From Gnetum montanum (Eukaryota; Streptophyta; Gnetopsida; Gnetales; Gnetaceae): 64,000 nucleotides of DNA. The DNA lies in NCBI GenBank assembly GCA_015680685.1, contig MNCI01008925.1, forward strand, positions 866,671 to 930,670, read 5' to 3'. Positions 1 to 10,364 of the stretch are shown here, one piece after another (positions within the stretch are counted from its first letter, which is position 1; each line of letters begins with the position of its first letter). A program made the position numbers and the translations under genes. A model generated the notes under the pieces. That model was not told the DNA's origin, ran no database searches, and saw only the letters and a program-made list of their open reading frames with translations.

Positions 1-515
1 TATTAATTATTTTCTAATTATTATGTTAATGAAGCAATTAAGCCAGATAGAGTACACACATAAGTATGACCGCTTCAAGCATAACACGTATTCGCTTGGT
101 AATCTTAGTAGAGTTATTGCTTGGTACACCTAGTAGCATAGTGCTTGGTCACTCAGTAGTGGATACATGGGTTTAGGACATGTACAGAAAGTAGGATCAA
201 ATGCTTATGTTAGGGTTAGTTAAATGCTACTTAATTAGTCAACTTTGATTAGTTAATTAAAATTCCTTTTATCCACATTTTGAGCACCAACTTATAAAAC
301 ACAAAATGATCAAAATTGAATGCCTCAATTACACTTAACCATACCAATGAACATCACAAGTGTAATTGGAAAGACAACGATTGACCTTAAGGTTAGATTC
401 ACTTCCTAAAGGACTAGGGCACTGAAAATGATAGAGTTTGCAGAATTCAACTGGATCACGCATGAATGCTTCGTGATTTGTATAGTTGGGTGTAGGGGTA
501 CCTCGCCGCTCATCA
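1..515 (+). mobile_element. Partial LTR of Athila-type Ty3/gypsy element (copy E0)
   Basis: The 3' two thirds of an LTR, cut by the window edge. It matches the LTRs at 1437-2291, 16617-17473 and the inverse of 22879-23741: it contains the block about a position that is 'first in the series' of TGCTTGGTA-type repeats, the AGGGGTACCTCG block and the terminal CTCATCA. It ends in CA two bases before a tRNA-Asp-type primer site, which fixes the 3' boundary. Confidence 0.8.
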
Positions 516-516
516 T

Positions 517-534
517 TGGCATCATTGCTGAGGA
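517..534 (+). other. Primer-binding site (tRNA-Asp type), copy E0
   Basis: TGGCATCATTGCTGAGGA lies just after the LTR end. It matches the plant tRNA-Asp(GTC) complement TGGCGCCGTTGCCGGGGA with five differences, all C-to-T or G-to-A. A tRNA-Asp primer is known for the Athila lineage. Confidence 0.75.
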
Positions 535-663
535 CTTTGTTTGTGGAATGTGTGCTATTTAGGTTTAAGTGAATACCATTAATATCATTGTACGAATCTC
601 AAGGTCAATATCATTCCGACTATAAAAGCACACTAACAATTTTGTTTTGCTTTGTTTTGCAAA

Positions 664-1436
664 ATGTCTTCTTCTTCTTGCAAGCATCAAGATACCAAAC
701 CACTAGTCCCACAAGAATGCAAGGTGATATACACTCATCTAGATGAGTTTGTGCCAAGCTTCACCTTCATCCTACATCAAGATGAACATCTGTAATGGCA
801 TGATATGGAGGGTAACGTTGTCTTGTCCCCCAATTGATCTATGCCCTAAATGCTATTCAAAACCCTAAGAACTTAGGTATAGTAGACCTTCACAAAGAAT
901 ACGTTGTGGATGGATATGACACTTGAAACTACTATCCCAATAAAACATAACAAAAATGAGATCAACGTCAGGAGAAACTCTATGAAGCTACAAAGGGAAA
1001 ACATTTCACCAATTCCTTGTTCCTACTAAATCAAGATGACAATGAGGATCCTCCCTTGGAAGGTTCTCAGCATGAAGATTCTTCACCCCCTATTATAGAT
1101 GGCGAGGGTGTGAACCTAACCTTGCGATTCACTATTCATAAATTGGGTTCAAGAAAAAGTGATAGCCAAGGTAGGGACTCGGGTAAGGACCATAATAGTA
1201 AGGGATCTAAGGATGGTGATCGTAATAAACATAAGAGTGGTGGAAAATACCACACTGGAGATGGAGGTCCACCTTCCTCTTCATTTAATTCTAAACATTC
1301 ATCTTCATCTAATAGTTCTCATGGAAGTTGCCATCAAAACAACTATGATGAAGGTGATCACTGAGATAATAACGACTATGAAGGCCACCAAAATTGAAAG
1401 TGTGGTTGAAACCATCATCGATGCAATGATGATGAT
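664..1436 (+). pseudogene. Athila-type gag, 5' part, interrupted (E0)
   Basis: The start ATG at 664 opens the serine-rich MSSSSC leader also seen at 2428, 17635 and (minus strand) 10223. The next block, a position-specific 'THLDEFVPSFTFILHQDE' stretch, matches the other copies. A long Ser/Asp/Lys/Gly-rich linker follows (about 1017-1364). Stops occur early (for example after DEHL and at SPN) and a frameshift leads into the Ser/Asp linker. At 1437 the gag is cut off by the LTR of the next element in the same orientation, so the core capsid domain is missing. Gag packages the element RNA in cytoplasmic particles; this copy cannot do so. Confidence 0.7.
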
Positions 1437-2291
1437 TGATGAGTCACCAAAGAAGCAACTTGTTATTAGCCCCTCGATATCGGACACACGATATTGGATG
1501 GGCCAAGCAACATCAGACATGTGATGTCGGAGCCTATCTCATTGGCTATAAATAAGAGACAAGGATGCTTGGTCTTGGGGGGTAATTTTTAGTATTTAGT
1601 CAAACTCTTGCAGTTTTTCCCTTCCAGAGTTAGAATTATTTCTGAGTGCCTGCAGTAGGAGTCATAGAGTGAACAAATCTTTGTTCGAGCATTGGGTACC
1701 TGAGCACACCTTATGTTCAGAAATAAAGACGAACTTTGTGATAAACCTTGCAACATTCAGAATAGCTTAATTATTGCGTTTAATGTTGTTTATTGTTAGT
1801 TGATGCTTTTAGTATTTAATTAATGTTATTTTCATAGAATTATTAATTATCAATTATCAATAAATTAGCACACTCAGCATGACCACTTTGAGCATACATG
1901 GAACACTTGCTAACCCAATAACGACTAGCATTTGGTAATCCCAATAGTGCTACACTAGTTCAGGATGTGTTCGGAGAGTGGGAACGGATGTTGGTGATAG
2001 GATTTGATTCACATTAGAGTTACAAAACCCATTAGTTAATTAAATTTTTTCATTGCACACACTTAGAAGACTAGGATAGAAAATATAAAAGAAAAAACAT
2101 AAAAATCATACACCTCAAGTTTACTTAACCATACAATTGTGCCTTACAAGTAAGCTTGGGAAGACAACAACTGCATATCTCATCCTTGTTCTACATAGGC
2201 GCATAAGCATTTAATCCTTGGAGTTCGACCAGATTATGTGTGAACTCTCGTATTCGTATGGTTGGGCATAGGGGTACCTCGTCGTTCATCA
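1437..2291 (+). mobile_element. Complete LTR, Athila-type (E1), 855 bp
   Basis: It begins TGATGAGTCACC and ends GTTCATCA, followed directly by a tRNA-Asp-type primer site. Length agrees with the other copies (850, 857 and 863 bp). U3 holds a CGATATCGG motif, a TATA box lies at 1547-1554, and an AATAAAG polyadenylation-type signal lies near 1722. The upstream neighbour is a truncated gag of the same family, so this is either a nested insertion or a tandem recombination product. No target duplication can be checked because the 3' end of E1 is lost. Confidence 0.85.
1547..1554 (+). promoter_or_regulatory. LTR TATA box (E1)
   Basis: TATAAATA sits about 110 bp into the LTR. The same context (GGCTATAAATAAGAG) recurs on the minus strand at 23607-23618 and 11071-11082 and, as CCTATAAATATACC, at 16713-16724. 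This is the likely RNA polymerase II promoter of the family. Confidence 0.7.
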
Positions 2292-2292
2292 T

Positions 2293-2310
2293 TGGTGTTG
2301 TTGCTAGGGA
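2293..2310 (+). other. Primer-binding site (tRNA-Asp type), E1
   Basis: TGGTGTTGTTGCTAGGGA directly follows the LTR. It differs from the tRNA-Asp complement at five places, all C-to-T or G-to-A. Confidence 0.75.
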
Positions 2311-2427
2311 TTTTGATGTTTGTGCGCTAATTAGAACTTAGAAAATCCTTCCATCGTTAGAACAAACCCTTAGAGTTAACTATTCTACAATCACCGAAAA
2401 AGAGTACCACACACTAAGTAATAAATC

Positions 2428-4610
2428 ATGTCTCCTTCTTCTTATAAGAGTGCTTCACTGACTAGGTCCAATACCATGAATAATTGGAGATGGGGTAGAC
2501 ATGATGATCCACCGGTACCCCAACAGTTTCACATGGTATACGCTCATCCTGATGAGTATGTACTATAATTTACCTTTATCCTCCACTAGGATGAACAACT
2601 ATGATGACGTGATTTAGAAGGTAACATAGTGCTACCACCCGATCGTTCAATCCCGAGCATGCTTCTTCATGCTCTCACATAAATTGGTATGTTGTGCATG
2701 AACAAGATTCGAGAGAGTATCGACCCATGGAGGCACAATTCCAGAGGGATCTACAATAGGAGAGACATTACAAATCCATGAAGGGGAAGTGGTTTAAGGA
2801 TGTCCCGTATGTCCTAAGTGAAAATGACGGTGGTGAACATATCTCGAGAGGTTTTCCACAAAATGATGTTCCTCTCCTTGACATCAGTCAAGGAGTTGAG
2901 TATTAGAATCTTCACTCAACTATTCATAACCTAGGTTCTGATACCAACAGACACAAAGGATCAGGAAAAGGAACACAAATGCATGATAATGATGGACATT
3001 CCGATTGTGACCGTGACCAAGGCCACGACCACCAGAGAGAAGGTGATAGGTGCCATCATGATGATGGTCCTCCTTCCTCTTCACCTTCATCATCTCCTTT
3101 CCCCTCTCTTTTGGGATCTGAACATAGTCATAGAGGGTGAGACCATGAGGACAAGGGTAGGAAAAATAGAAATCACCAATAAAATAGTAGAGAAAAGGGA
3201 CAAGGGCATTCCAGAGAGACACATCACGAAAGAAGGGAGAGTAGGGAATAACATAGGCATCATAGATGCCATAGGCAACATGATCATGATGAACCCCTAC
3301 TCGCCACCCAAAGTATGTTAGATATAACAGAGGTTGTTAGGATCCCAACAAGGCACCAGAAAGACAATAGGATCAAAAGATTAGATATGAATAACATCCC
3401 ACAATTTGAAGGGTGATACAATGCTAATTCTCAAAACCATTTACAAGCATTCCACAATGCATGTGCCTTGCAGAATATAGAAAATGAATGGAAAAATCTA
3501 AAGTTGTTTCCATGGAAATTGATCAAGGAAGCAGAAAGCTGCTATTGGTTCTTAGAACCGAAATCCATTCGTCGATGGAGTACCATGTTGGAGCTATTCA
3601 ACAATAAGTATCAAACGTACTCCCGAGTGTCCAACTTGTGTAAGCAAATCCAAGGATGGAAACAAGGATGACACAAACCCTTTCATGATACCATGGGCCG
3701 ATATTATTCATTATTACATCATTGCCTTGGCCATGGTTACTCAAAAAAGAAACAACTACACCATCTCGTAAATGGGTTTAGGTACGAAACACGAAGAATC
3801 CTTGGGACTTATGCCCAAGGAAGGCTATTTGAGCTCAAAGCCCATCAAATACAAAGATTTTTGGAGCAAGTTGCCAAGGAGGAAGGTGAGTTGAAGAAAA
3901 GAGAAAGTGCAGAGAAGTACAACAAAGATCCTTCCCTCCGAAAGAAGGAAATTAGATTTTGTGAAGATGAAGAAGAGTCACCACTTGAAGAGATGATGAA
4001 TAGAAATACTTTGCCCATTCAAAAATTTGCATCAGAAGTATAAACAAAGGTAGATCAAATTTGGAACTCCCTAGATGACAAATTTCAAACTTTCCTAAAA
4101 ATAGTAGAGGAGTATAGAGAACAAAGTAGTTACTAAGAGAGAAGAAAAAAGAAAGACGCTGAGTATGCACGTAACAAGGGTAAGGGCAAGGTTGTCTTCA
4201 TTGAAGAAGTTGTGGATTCAGACACAGATAATGATAGAAAATGTGAGAGTTGCTAATATGACCATCCTAAAGGATGTTGCCTAGTGGTGTCACATCTGGA
4301 AGAGTTTGGGGTGTATGCACTAAACCCATGATTAAACAGATGGCAAACACCCAGAAGGTTACCTTATCCTCAAGGTAACCCAAAGTAGTTCCACCAACCC
4401 TTGACATATTATTCGAGTGGAGCTCCACCATAACCAAATGAATATTATCAACGATAGCAACACCCACAACCATGGGGAATTCCACCACCACGTCAACAAT
4501 ACCCTTACCATTAACCTGACCAATATGGGTATTACATTTAGTAGCTAATCTCTCCACATGACTCTACTAGTCACATTGCTCTTGAACCTCACTACTAGAC
4601 CCCCAAGTAC
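2428..4610 (+). pseudogene. Athila-type gag (E1), degenerate and truncated
   Basis: ATG at 2428 follows the primer site and a short leader. The N-terminal block around 2535-2650 (HPDEY, FTFILH, GNIVLPPD) is followed by a charged linker (about 2900-3320). The retrotransposon gag capsid domain spans about 3380-3900: LKLFPWKLIKEAES, SIRRWSTMLELFNNKY, MGRYYSLLHHCLGHGYS and RRILGTYAQGR. A zinc-knuckle-like remnant lies near 4240. Many stops and frameshifts are present. The copy runs out in the proline/tyrosine-rich region at about 4610, against a palindrome and a different element. Protease and pol of this copy are absent. Confidence 0.8.
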
Positions 4611-4620
4611 TATAGAACTT

Positions 4621-4671
4621 AGGATACTTAAAAATTTAGGATACTTAAGTATCCTAAATTTTAAGTATCCT
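4621..4671. repeat. Near-perfect palindrome at an element junction
   Basis: Two 25-26 base arms meet with no spacer: AGGATACTTAAAAATTTAGG... on the left, with its reverse complement on the right. One extra A breaks perfect symmetry. Each arm also holds AGGATACTT twice. It lies exactly between the truncated Athila gag and the start of the retrozyme-like repeat. Confidence 0.85.
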
Positions 4672-4679
4672 AATTTTAA

Positions 4680-5342
4680 TGAGCAGGAGTTTGTAATTTT
4701 AGAAGTTGGGACCCTATTTATACATGTACTGGCATGCTCATTCCCTCGCCTTTGCAGCTTCAGTTGCCTAGCCGCATTACCTAAATAGACTGATGAGGCG
4801 TGCAAGTCCCCAAAAACATTTGTGTCACAACAGACATTGTGCAATGCTTTGAGCTTTCTATTACTTTCTATCTTACAGTTTTTTTGTTTTACAGTTTCTG
4901 CAGTATTTCTCTCAGCCTCCCCGTTCTTTTCCTTAACGCACTAGATCTCTTCAAAAATTTCTAAAATTTTTCTCTCTCTATCTTGCTGCCTTGGAATTAT
5001 TGAGCCTTGCTGGATAGTGTCTTTCACTGTTTTTTGGATTCTAACCATTTTCATATTTTTTTTCTATTTTTGGTTAGGTTTTAATCCTTTTGCAGGTTCT
5101 TCACAGGTTTTGATCACGTTGTAGGATTATGTGGACTACAACATGTTTCTTTTTGATCCGTGTTTTGACAACTGCCCTGCTTCGTTGGTCTTCTTGGTTG
5201 TGGTTTCTTCTGAAGGTGTTTTCTTGAGTTTCATCACAACCTCTGGCTGTTTCTTCTCTAGTGTCGTTGTAGCTCATCTCTTCATTGTTGTTGAAGATCT
5301 TTGTTCATTGTTGTTTTCAGTTGGACATTTGCGTGCATGACA
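4680..5342 (+). repeat. 5' LTR of retrozyme-like element
   Basis: Starts TGAGCAGG and probably ends at the CA at 5341-5342, five bases before the tRNA-Met-like primer site. About 290 bp at its start match 5519-5805; the rest has no second copy because the 3' repeat is truncated. If correct, this LTR is longer than the 300-400 bp typical of described retrozymes. Confidence 0.5.
4790..4818 (+). ncRNA. Hammerhead-like core, copy 1 (core G lost)
   Basis: CTGATGA at 4790-4796 is followed by GGCG, loop TGCAAGT and CCCC (4808-4811), then AAAAAC where GAAAC is expected. The invariant G of the GAAA box is A here, so this copy should not cleave. An upstream ATGT (4724-4727) can pair with ACAT (4816-4819), as a short helix III would. 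Confidence 0.45.
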
Positions 5343-5347
5343 TTCTT

Positions 5348-5360
5348 TGGTGTCAGATCC
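5348..5360 (+). other. Candidate primer-binding site (tRNA-iMet type)
   Basis: TGGTGTCAGATCC matches TGGTATCAGAGCC with two differences and lies between the two long direct repeats, as expected for a minus-strand primer site. Confidence 0.5.
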
Positions 5361-5518
5361 CTCATGTCTACCATTCAAACACCCTTCGGCTGTACCAAAA
5401 GATTCGATTTGTTGAATGTTTCATGTTCGCCTTTGAAATACTGTTCTGTAATAGCTTTGTCAGTACATCGTCCCACCTCCATCTCGCCTATGACGAGTGG
5501 GGCCCGCTCTAATTTTAA

Positions 5519-5805
5519 TGAGCAGGATTTTGTAATTTTAGAAGTTGGGAATCTATTTATACATGTACTGGCATGCTCATTCCCTTGTCTTTGCAGCTTC
5601 GGCTACCTAGCCGCATTACCTAAACACACTGATGAGGGGTGCAAGTCCCCGAAAACGTTTTGTGTTACAACAAATATTGTGCAAGGCTTTGAGCTTTCTA
5701 TTACTTTCTGTCTTATAGTTTTTTTGTTTTACAGTTTCTGTAGTATTTCTCTTAGCCTCCCTGTTCTTTTCCTTGATGCACAAGATCTCTTCAAAAATTT
5801 CTAAA
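5519..5805 (+). repeat. Truncated 3' LTR of retrozyme-like element
   Basis: Direct repeat of 4680-4966. It breaks off in an AAAAATTTCT-rich stretch that runs into the inverted chromovirus fragment at about 5832. Confidence 0.7.
5629..5658 (+). ncRNA. Hammerhead-like core, copy 2 (core bases intact)
   Basis: CTGATGA (5629-5635), a 4-bp GGGG/CCCC stem II (5636-5639 and 5647-5650) with loop TGCAAGT, then GAAAACG (5651 onwards). This is the conserved hammerhead box order, with one extra A relative to the usual GAAAC. Upstream, ATGT followed by A (5563-5567) could form a short helix III with ACGT and supply the cleavage base. A bulged helix GGCATGC/GCATTACC lies between them, but pairing directly next to the core is weak. 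Activity is not established. Confidence 0.5.
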
Positions 5806-5831
5806 AATTTCTAAAAAATTTCCAAAAATTT

Positions 5832-6437
5832 CTAAAAAGTCCAAATAGTAACTTGCTCCCCATATAGATAATGCCACCAAATCTTCAATGCAAAGATCAT
5901 AACACCCAATTCTAGATCATGCATGGGATATTTGGTTTCATGTGGCCTCAATTGTCGAGATGCATAAGCCACAACCTGTTCATCTTGCATCAATACACAA
6001 CCAAATCCATCCCCATAAGCATATGTACTAACATCATATGCATGTCCTTGTGTAGGAGATATTAGCACATGAGTAGTCACCAATCTATGCTTCAACTCCT
6101 CAAATGTAGCCTGACAAGCTAGGCCCCAAGTAAAGATAGCCTCCTTCCTCAATAGTCAAGTCAAAGGAGATGCCATGCAAGAGAAATGTTCTACAAACCT
6201 CTAGTAATATCTTGCTAACCCCAAGAAGCTTTGTACTTGCACTACTAACTGCAGCATAGGCCAATCATAAACAACTGCAATCTTTGTAGGATCCACAGAG
6301 ATACCAACTCATGAAACCACATGTCCTAAGAACTTAATCTTTGATTGCCAAAATGAACACTTGGACAATTGAGCATACAGTTGGTACTCTCTTAGAGTCT
6401 GTAAAATCATCCACAAGTGCTCCTTAGTTGTTATTTA
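5832..6437 (-). pseudogene. Chromovirus (Tekay-like) RT-RNase H fragment
   Basis: Read on the minus strand from 6437 it gives [20 protein letters not shown], a [10 protein letters not shown] block, VGISVDPTKI and SFLGLARYY of the RT palm/thumb. The RNase H domain follows: [35 protein letters not shown] and [11 protein letters not shown]. These are hallmarks of the Tekay/Del chromoviruses, not of the Athila or Tat copies nearby. Several stops interrupt the first half. It is a rearranged piece without flanking LTRs, joined to the retrozyme-like repeat on one side and to the Athila 3' spacer on the other. Confidence 0.8.
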
Positions 6438-6649
6438 GAAGGGGATTGTACATTTCCAAGCCAAGAGAGACCATAGAAACTTGTGGATGGATGGATGAAG
6501 TGGACTAATTGCTTGCTACATCAAAAGAACCATACCTTAGTGTCAACATTATCACTTAAAGGTAAAAACCAAACATTAGCAATCAATATAAAAATAGTTC
6601 ATACCATCATGAAGAACACTTATTGGGTGACAAACTTTCATGGTGGATA

Positions 6650-6668
6650 ACACACAGACACACAGACA

Positions 6669-6708
<40 letters not shown>
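6650..6708. repeat. (AC)n microsatellite
   Basis: About 58 bp of AC dinucleotides with a few AG and AT interruptions, inside the Athila spacer. The other spacers lack it, so it expanded in this copy. Confidence 0.9.
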
Positions 6709-6710
<2 letters not shown>

Positions 6711-6757
6711 TAAAAAAGTATAACGATGTTGTAAAACAAAAAAAAAGTTAAAGAAAT

Positions 6758-6848
6758 TTGTAAAACAAAAACGTGTAAAACAAAAACTTGTAAAACAAAA
6801 ACGTGTGAAACAAAAACGTGTAAAACAAAAAATTGTAAAATAAAAACT
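6758..6848. repeat. 15-bp tandem repeat, about six units
   Basis: Units of the type CGTGTAAAACAAAAA (element sense: TTTTTGTTTTACACG), with single-base variants. Looser versions sit at the same place in the other three Athila copies, just downstream of the coding region. Confidence 0.85.
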
Positions 6849-6875
6849 TAAAAAGAACTGAGGGCCCCCAAATGA

Positions 6876-7709
6876 TTAGCATAGGTGGCCATCTCCCCCA
6901 TGATTGGATTTCAAGGGAGAGATCTGAAATAATGAGCGCCTATTTGAATTCATTAAAAGTGCCCAACTTCTCCCAATTGATGTTTTCAAGTTAAGGGGTG
7001 GAAGTCGGTGATGCTCATATTCCAACGTATATATGCTTTCGTTATGGGCATGAGTTGTTTCCTCAGTTCGTTCCATGCATATTGATTTGCTCTTTTGACT
7101 AGCTATCAACCACGGGGTGTCTACTACTTTTGTGGTTGCTACATACAGGCACATTTGAATTTGTGTTTCTTGGGCACACCAGTTACATGGAAGAAGTGTG
7201 GAGCACTCTTCCACGTCATCGCTTGATGAATCACTGTATGTGATGCATGGAACTTTCTTCTTCTCGATATTTCCATAAATTTTTACCTTAGATATCTCCA
7301 AGGAAATATTGCGGATCCCTAGGTACGCATCTATTGTGCTTAGCCATGGCCTTCCCATTACAATTGGGAAGTCCCCTTCATTGTTGTTGACTTCTATCAC
7401 CAGGAAATCAGCTAGGTAAGACCAACTACACATAGTGGTAACGATGTCCTCCACCAATCCCAAGGGAATGGTGATGGATTGGTTAGCCAGCTCTAGTTGA
7501 ATGTTGCTCTTCTTAAGTTGGGGTAGGTTCCAGGCTCGATACATTTCTCGTGATATTAAGTTGGCTCCGGAACCTAAGTTAAGAAGAGCCTTATGTGGTT
7601 CATTCCTGGTGACTTGGAGGTAGATTAAGGGACTTCCAAGGTTAGATAATTTCCTGGGAAGGTGGCCTACCTTGATCCAGTCGGTTACAGTATGTGTTAA
7701 CATAACCAT
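6876..7709 (-). pseudogene. Athila-type aspartic protease with deleted pol (E2)
   Basis: An open frame of 277 codons beginning MVMLTHTVTDWIKVGHLPRK. The retropepsin core is visible: ALLNLGSGANLIS, where the catalytic DSG has become NLG, the WSYLADFLVIEV strand and IVMGRPWLSTIDA near residue 120. The charged tail (KKKVPCITY) follows. At about codon 245 the protease-RT linker (equivalent of ENINWEKLEILDEFK in copy E5) passes straight into post-integrase spacer, so RT, RNase H and integrase are missing without a scar. Protease releases Gag and Pol products; this one should be inactive. Confidence 0.8.
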
Positions 7710-7721
7710 ATGTGTGAAGCT

Positions 7722-10223
7722 CTATTTTTGGACTGAAGAGAGCTCTGAAGCCTTATCTGTTGGAGGAGTGGTTGTGGACTCAACTGCTTGTGTATGTGAG
7801 AGCTTGTCTGGGATTTTGGTTCTAAAGAAAGGTATTCTCTTTTTATAGTTGTCAGAACCAGCAACGAGTTGGATGTTTACGGCTCTCGTAGGGTTGTGTT
7901 GCTGCAGTTGAGTGGGGAGTTCCCCTTTCATTATTGGAGTAGGAGGTATGGGAACTACCGGTGGAAGAGATGCGGATGGATTAGGAGGATGATATGGGTG
8001 TGGAGCATCTCTTGAAGGAGAAGGAGTCCTCCTAAAGTACTCCCAAACTTGGTAGTGACATTGGGGAGTTGTGTGATCCATAGAGTCACTTGGAGAAACT
8101 GGCTGCTGCACATAATAACCATAAGGATCCGATTGCCAGTAAGGGTATTTTTGTCTTGACAATGGCATCCCCCATGACTGTGGGTATTGCCACTACTAAT
8201 GTTGCCCGATAGGTTGTGGCGGCATTCCACTTTGATAATACGTTAACAGTTGGTGGAACTACCTTGGGTTACTTTGGGGATAAGGTAATCTTCGGGGTGT
8301 TTTCCTTTGATTAAGTCTCAGGTTGAGTGCATATACCCCAGACTCTTGTAGATGTGAGATGATTGGACAACATCCCTTAGGATGGTCATATTGGTAGATC
8401 TCACATTCACCGTCATTGTTTGTGTCCGAATCCACAACCTCATCGAAGATAGTTATTTTTCCCTTACCCTTGTTACATGCAGGGTTTAAATCTCTTCTCT
8501 TTTTCTTGTCTTGGTCACTACTTCATTCCTCCTTAGACTCCTCTATGATTTTCAAGACAGTTTCAACTCTAGAGTTTAAGGAATCCCATATGTGATCTAC
8601 CTTGGCCACCATTTCTGTTGTTAGCTTTTGGAGTGGCAAGGTTTTTCTGTTCACCAACTCTTTGAGTAGTGACTCATCCTCTTCATCACAAAATTTCACT
8701 CCCCTCTTTCAGAGGGAAGGATCGCGGTTGTATTCTTTCGTGCTCTCTCTTTTGCGTAGCTCCCCTTCTTCTTTTGCTACTTTCTCCAACAAGCGATGAA
8801 TTTCATGGGATCTAAGTTTGGATAGTCTCCCTTGGGCATAAGACCCAAGGGTTCTCCTAGTCTCGTACCTTAGCCCATCTACGATGTGGTAGAGTTGATC
8901 CCACTGTGCGTAACCATGGCCCGAGCAATGATGTAACAATGCATAGTAGCGGCCCATGGTAGCATCCAAGGGTTCGTGAGTACCTTGTTTCCATCCTTAG
9001 ATCTGCTTATGCAAATTAGACACTTTGGAGTATGTCTGGTATTTATCGTTGAAGAGTTCTAACATTGTACTCCACCTCCTAATGGTTTCCGGCTCTAAGG
9101 ATCGGTACCAACTCTCTGCTTCCTTGATGAGTATCCTAGGAAACAACTTCAGTTTCTACCACTTGTTCTCTATGTTTTGCAAGGCAAAGACATCGTGGAA
9201 TGCTTGTAAATGATTTTGTGGATCAGTGTTGTATCCCCCTTCAAAGCATGGGATATTGTTCATGTCTACGCGCCTAATCCAGCTATCTTTTTGATGCCTT
9301 GTTGGAATTCTAACTACCTCCATTATATTTAGCATACTTCAGGTTGTAAGTAGGGGTTCATCATGATCATCTCTTTCATGATGTCTATGATGTCTGCATT
9401 GTTCCCTACTTTCCCTTCGTTCATGCCCTTGTTCTCTCTCTCGACTCTCTTGTCGAGGTCTCTCATTTTTCTTACCTCTATCCTCACCGTTCTGCTCTTT
9501 GTGGCTACGTCTAGATGTGGAAGGAGAGGATGAGTGATGTGAAGAAGGAGAAGAAGAAGGAGAACCATCACCATGATGATGTTTCTTGCCTTCTCTTCTG
9601 TGGCTACGGCCCTAATCGTGATGATGATCTAGGTGCCCATCCTTGTCATGTGTTGTTGTTCCCTCAGTGAAAAGTTGGCATTCACGGGGGTTAGAACCAG
9701 GGTTGTGTATCATTGAGTGTAGGTTCTAATACCCCACCTCCTTACTATCATTAGGAGGGGGAACCTATTTTGATAGAGAACCAGTTACAAGTGGTTCACC
9801 ATCTCTAATTTCACTTAGGACGTGCGGGACCTCTTTGCCCTTCAACAGTGTATGTTGGCTCTCCTGCCTTGAGTCCCTTATACATTGTGCTACCATGGGA
9901 TGGTAATCCCTTGTGTCAAAATCTACCACAATGTATTCAGCGTAGAGCTGTGTCATACCGATTTGTACCAAAGCACGGAGGAGCATGTTGGGGACTGCAT
10001 GATCTGGAGGTAACACTATGTTACCTTGCAAATCTCTCCAACGTAGCTGTTCATCTTGATGGAGGATAAAAGTAAAGTTTGGTATATACTCATCGGGATG
10101 AGGATATACCACTCAATATTGTTGAGGAGTTGGCATATCTTGGTTATGTGTTTTTGATTGCCGACTGTTTCTTGTATTATCCCTAGGTGGGGAATTGCTC
10201 TTGTAAGAAGAAGAAGAAGACAT
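7722..10223 (-). pseudogene. Athila-type gag (E2)
   Basis: Start ATG (minus strand) at 10223 with the Ser-rich leader. Blocks in order: HPDEYIPNFTFILHQDEQLR (about 10100), a charged Lys/Asp/Gly linker (9800-9330), the capsid domain (about 9290-8709, with MGRYYALLHHCSGHGYAQ, RRTLGSYAQGR and LEKVAKEEGELRKRE), a zinc-knuckle-like Cys/His stretch (about 8400) and a Pro/Tyr-rich tail (8168-7722, with RQKYPYWQSDPYGYYVQQ). Frameshifts and a few stops break it into five open pieces, but the decay is clearly less than in the other Athila gags. It fuses into the protease frame just downstream. Confidence 0.8.
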
Positions 10224-10346
10224 TGTGTCTTATCGGTGTGCTATTTAACCATTATATAAATTTTTATCTAATTAACCTAAAGGTTTGTTTAAGCTCACAA
10301 CTATGTGAGTGATTTCCTATGTTCTACTTAGCGCACAAACACTTAG

Positions 10347-10364
10347 TCCCCGACAACGGCGCCA
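10347..10364 (-). other. Primer-binding site (tRNA-Asp type), E2
   Basis: On the minus strand TGGCGCCGTTGTCGGGGA, one C-to-T change from the perfect tRNA-Asp complement. It is the best preserved of the five sites here, suggesting E2 is the youngest Athila copy. Confidence 0.9.

Larger units (their letters stand above)
4680..5805 (+). mobile_element. Retrozyme-like small non-coding LTR element
   Basis: Two direct repeats (4680 and 5519 onwards, both beginning TGAGCAGGA) are 839 bp apart and match for about 290 bp before the second is cut off near 5805. After the first repeat a primer-site candidate, TGGTGTCAGATCC (5348-5360), resembles the initiator tRNA-Met complement TGGTATCAGAGCC. The internal region is about 150 bp and codes for nothing recognisable. 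A purine-rich GAGTGGGGCCC precedes the second repeat. Both repeats hold a hammerhead-like core. Retrozymes are known as roughly 1-1.5 kb non-autonomous plant LTR elements with hammerhead ribozymes in the LTRs, tRNA-Met primer sites and 600-1000 nt circular RNAs; the 839 bp period fits. A TRIM-type element is the main alternative. Confidence 0.6.
6438..6950 (-). mobile_element. Athila 3' spacer (E2), truncated
   Basis: Non-coding sequence downstream of the protease of the inverted Athila copy. It matches the post-integrase spacers at 25320-25700 (-), 33070-33300 (+) and 44150-44300 (+), including the TACATTTCCAA...GAGACCATAGA block and runs of TTTTGTTTTACA. The 3' LTR is missing: the spacer stops at about 6438 against chromovirus sequence. 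Confidence 0.65.

Noticed and set aside
1159-1524. 121-codon open frame overlapping gag and the LTR start
   Set aside because: It is out of frame with gag, low-complexity, and crosses the LTR boundary.
4790-4818. Active hammerhead in the first repeat
   Set aside because: The invariant G of the GAAA box is A, and stem II has a mismatch, so cleavage is not expected.
7955-8230. Histidine-rich open frame
   Set aside because: Out-of-frame reading of the gag tail of E2.
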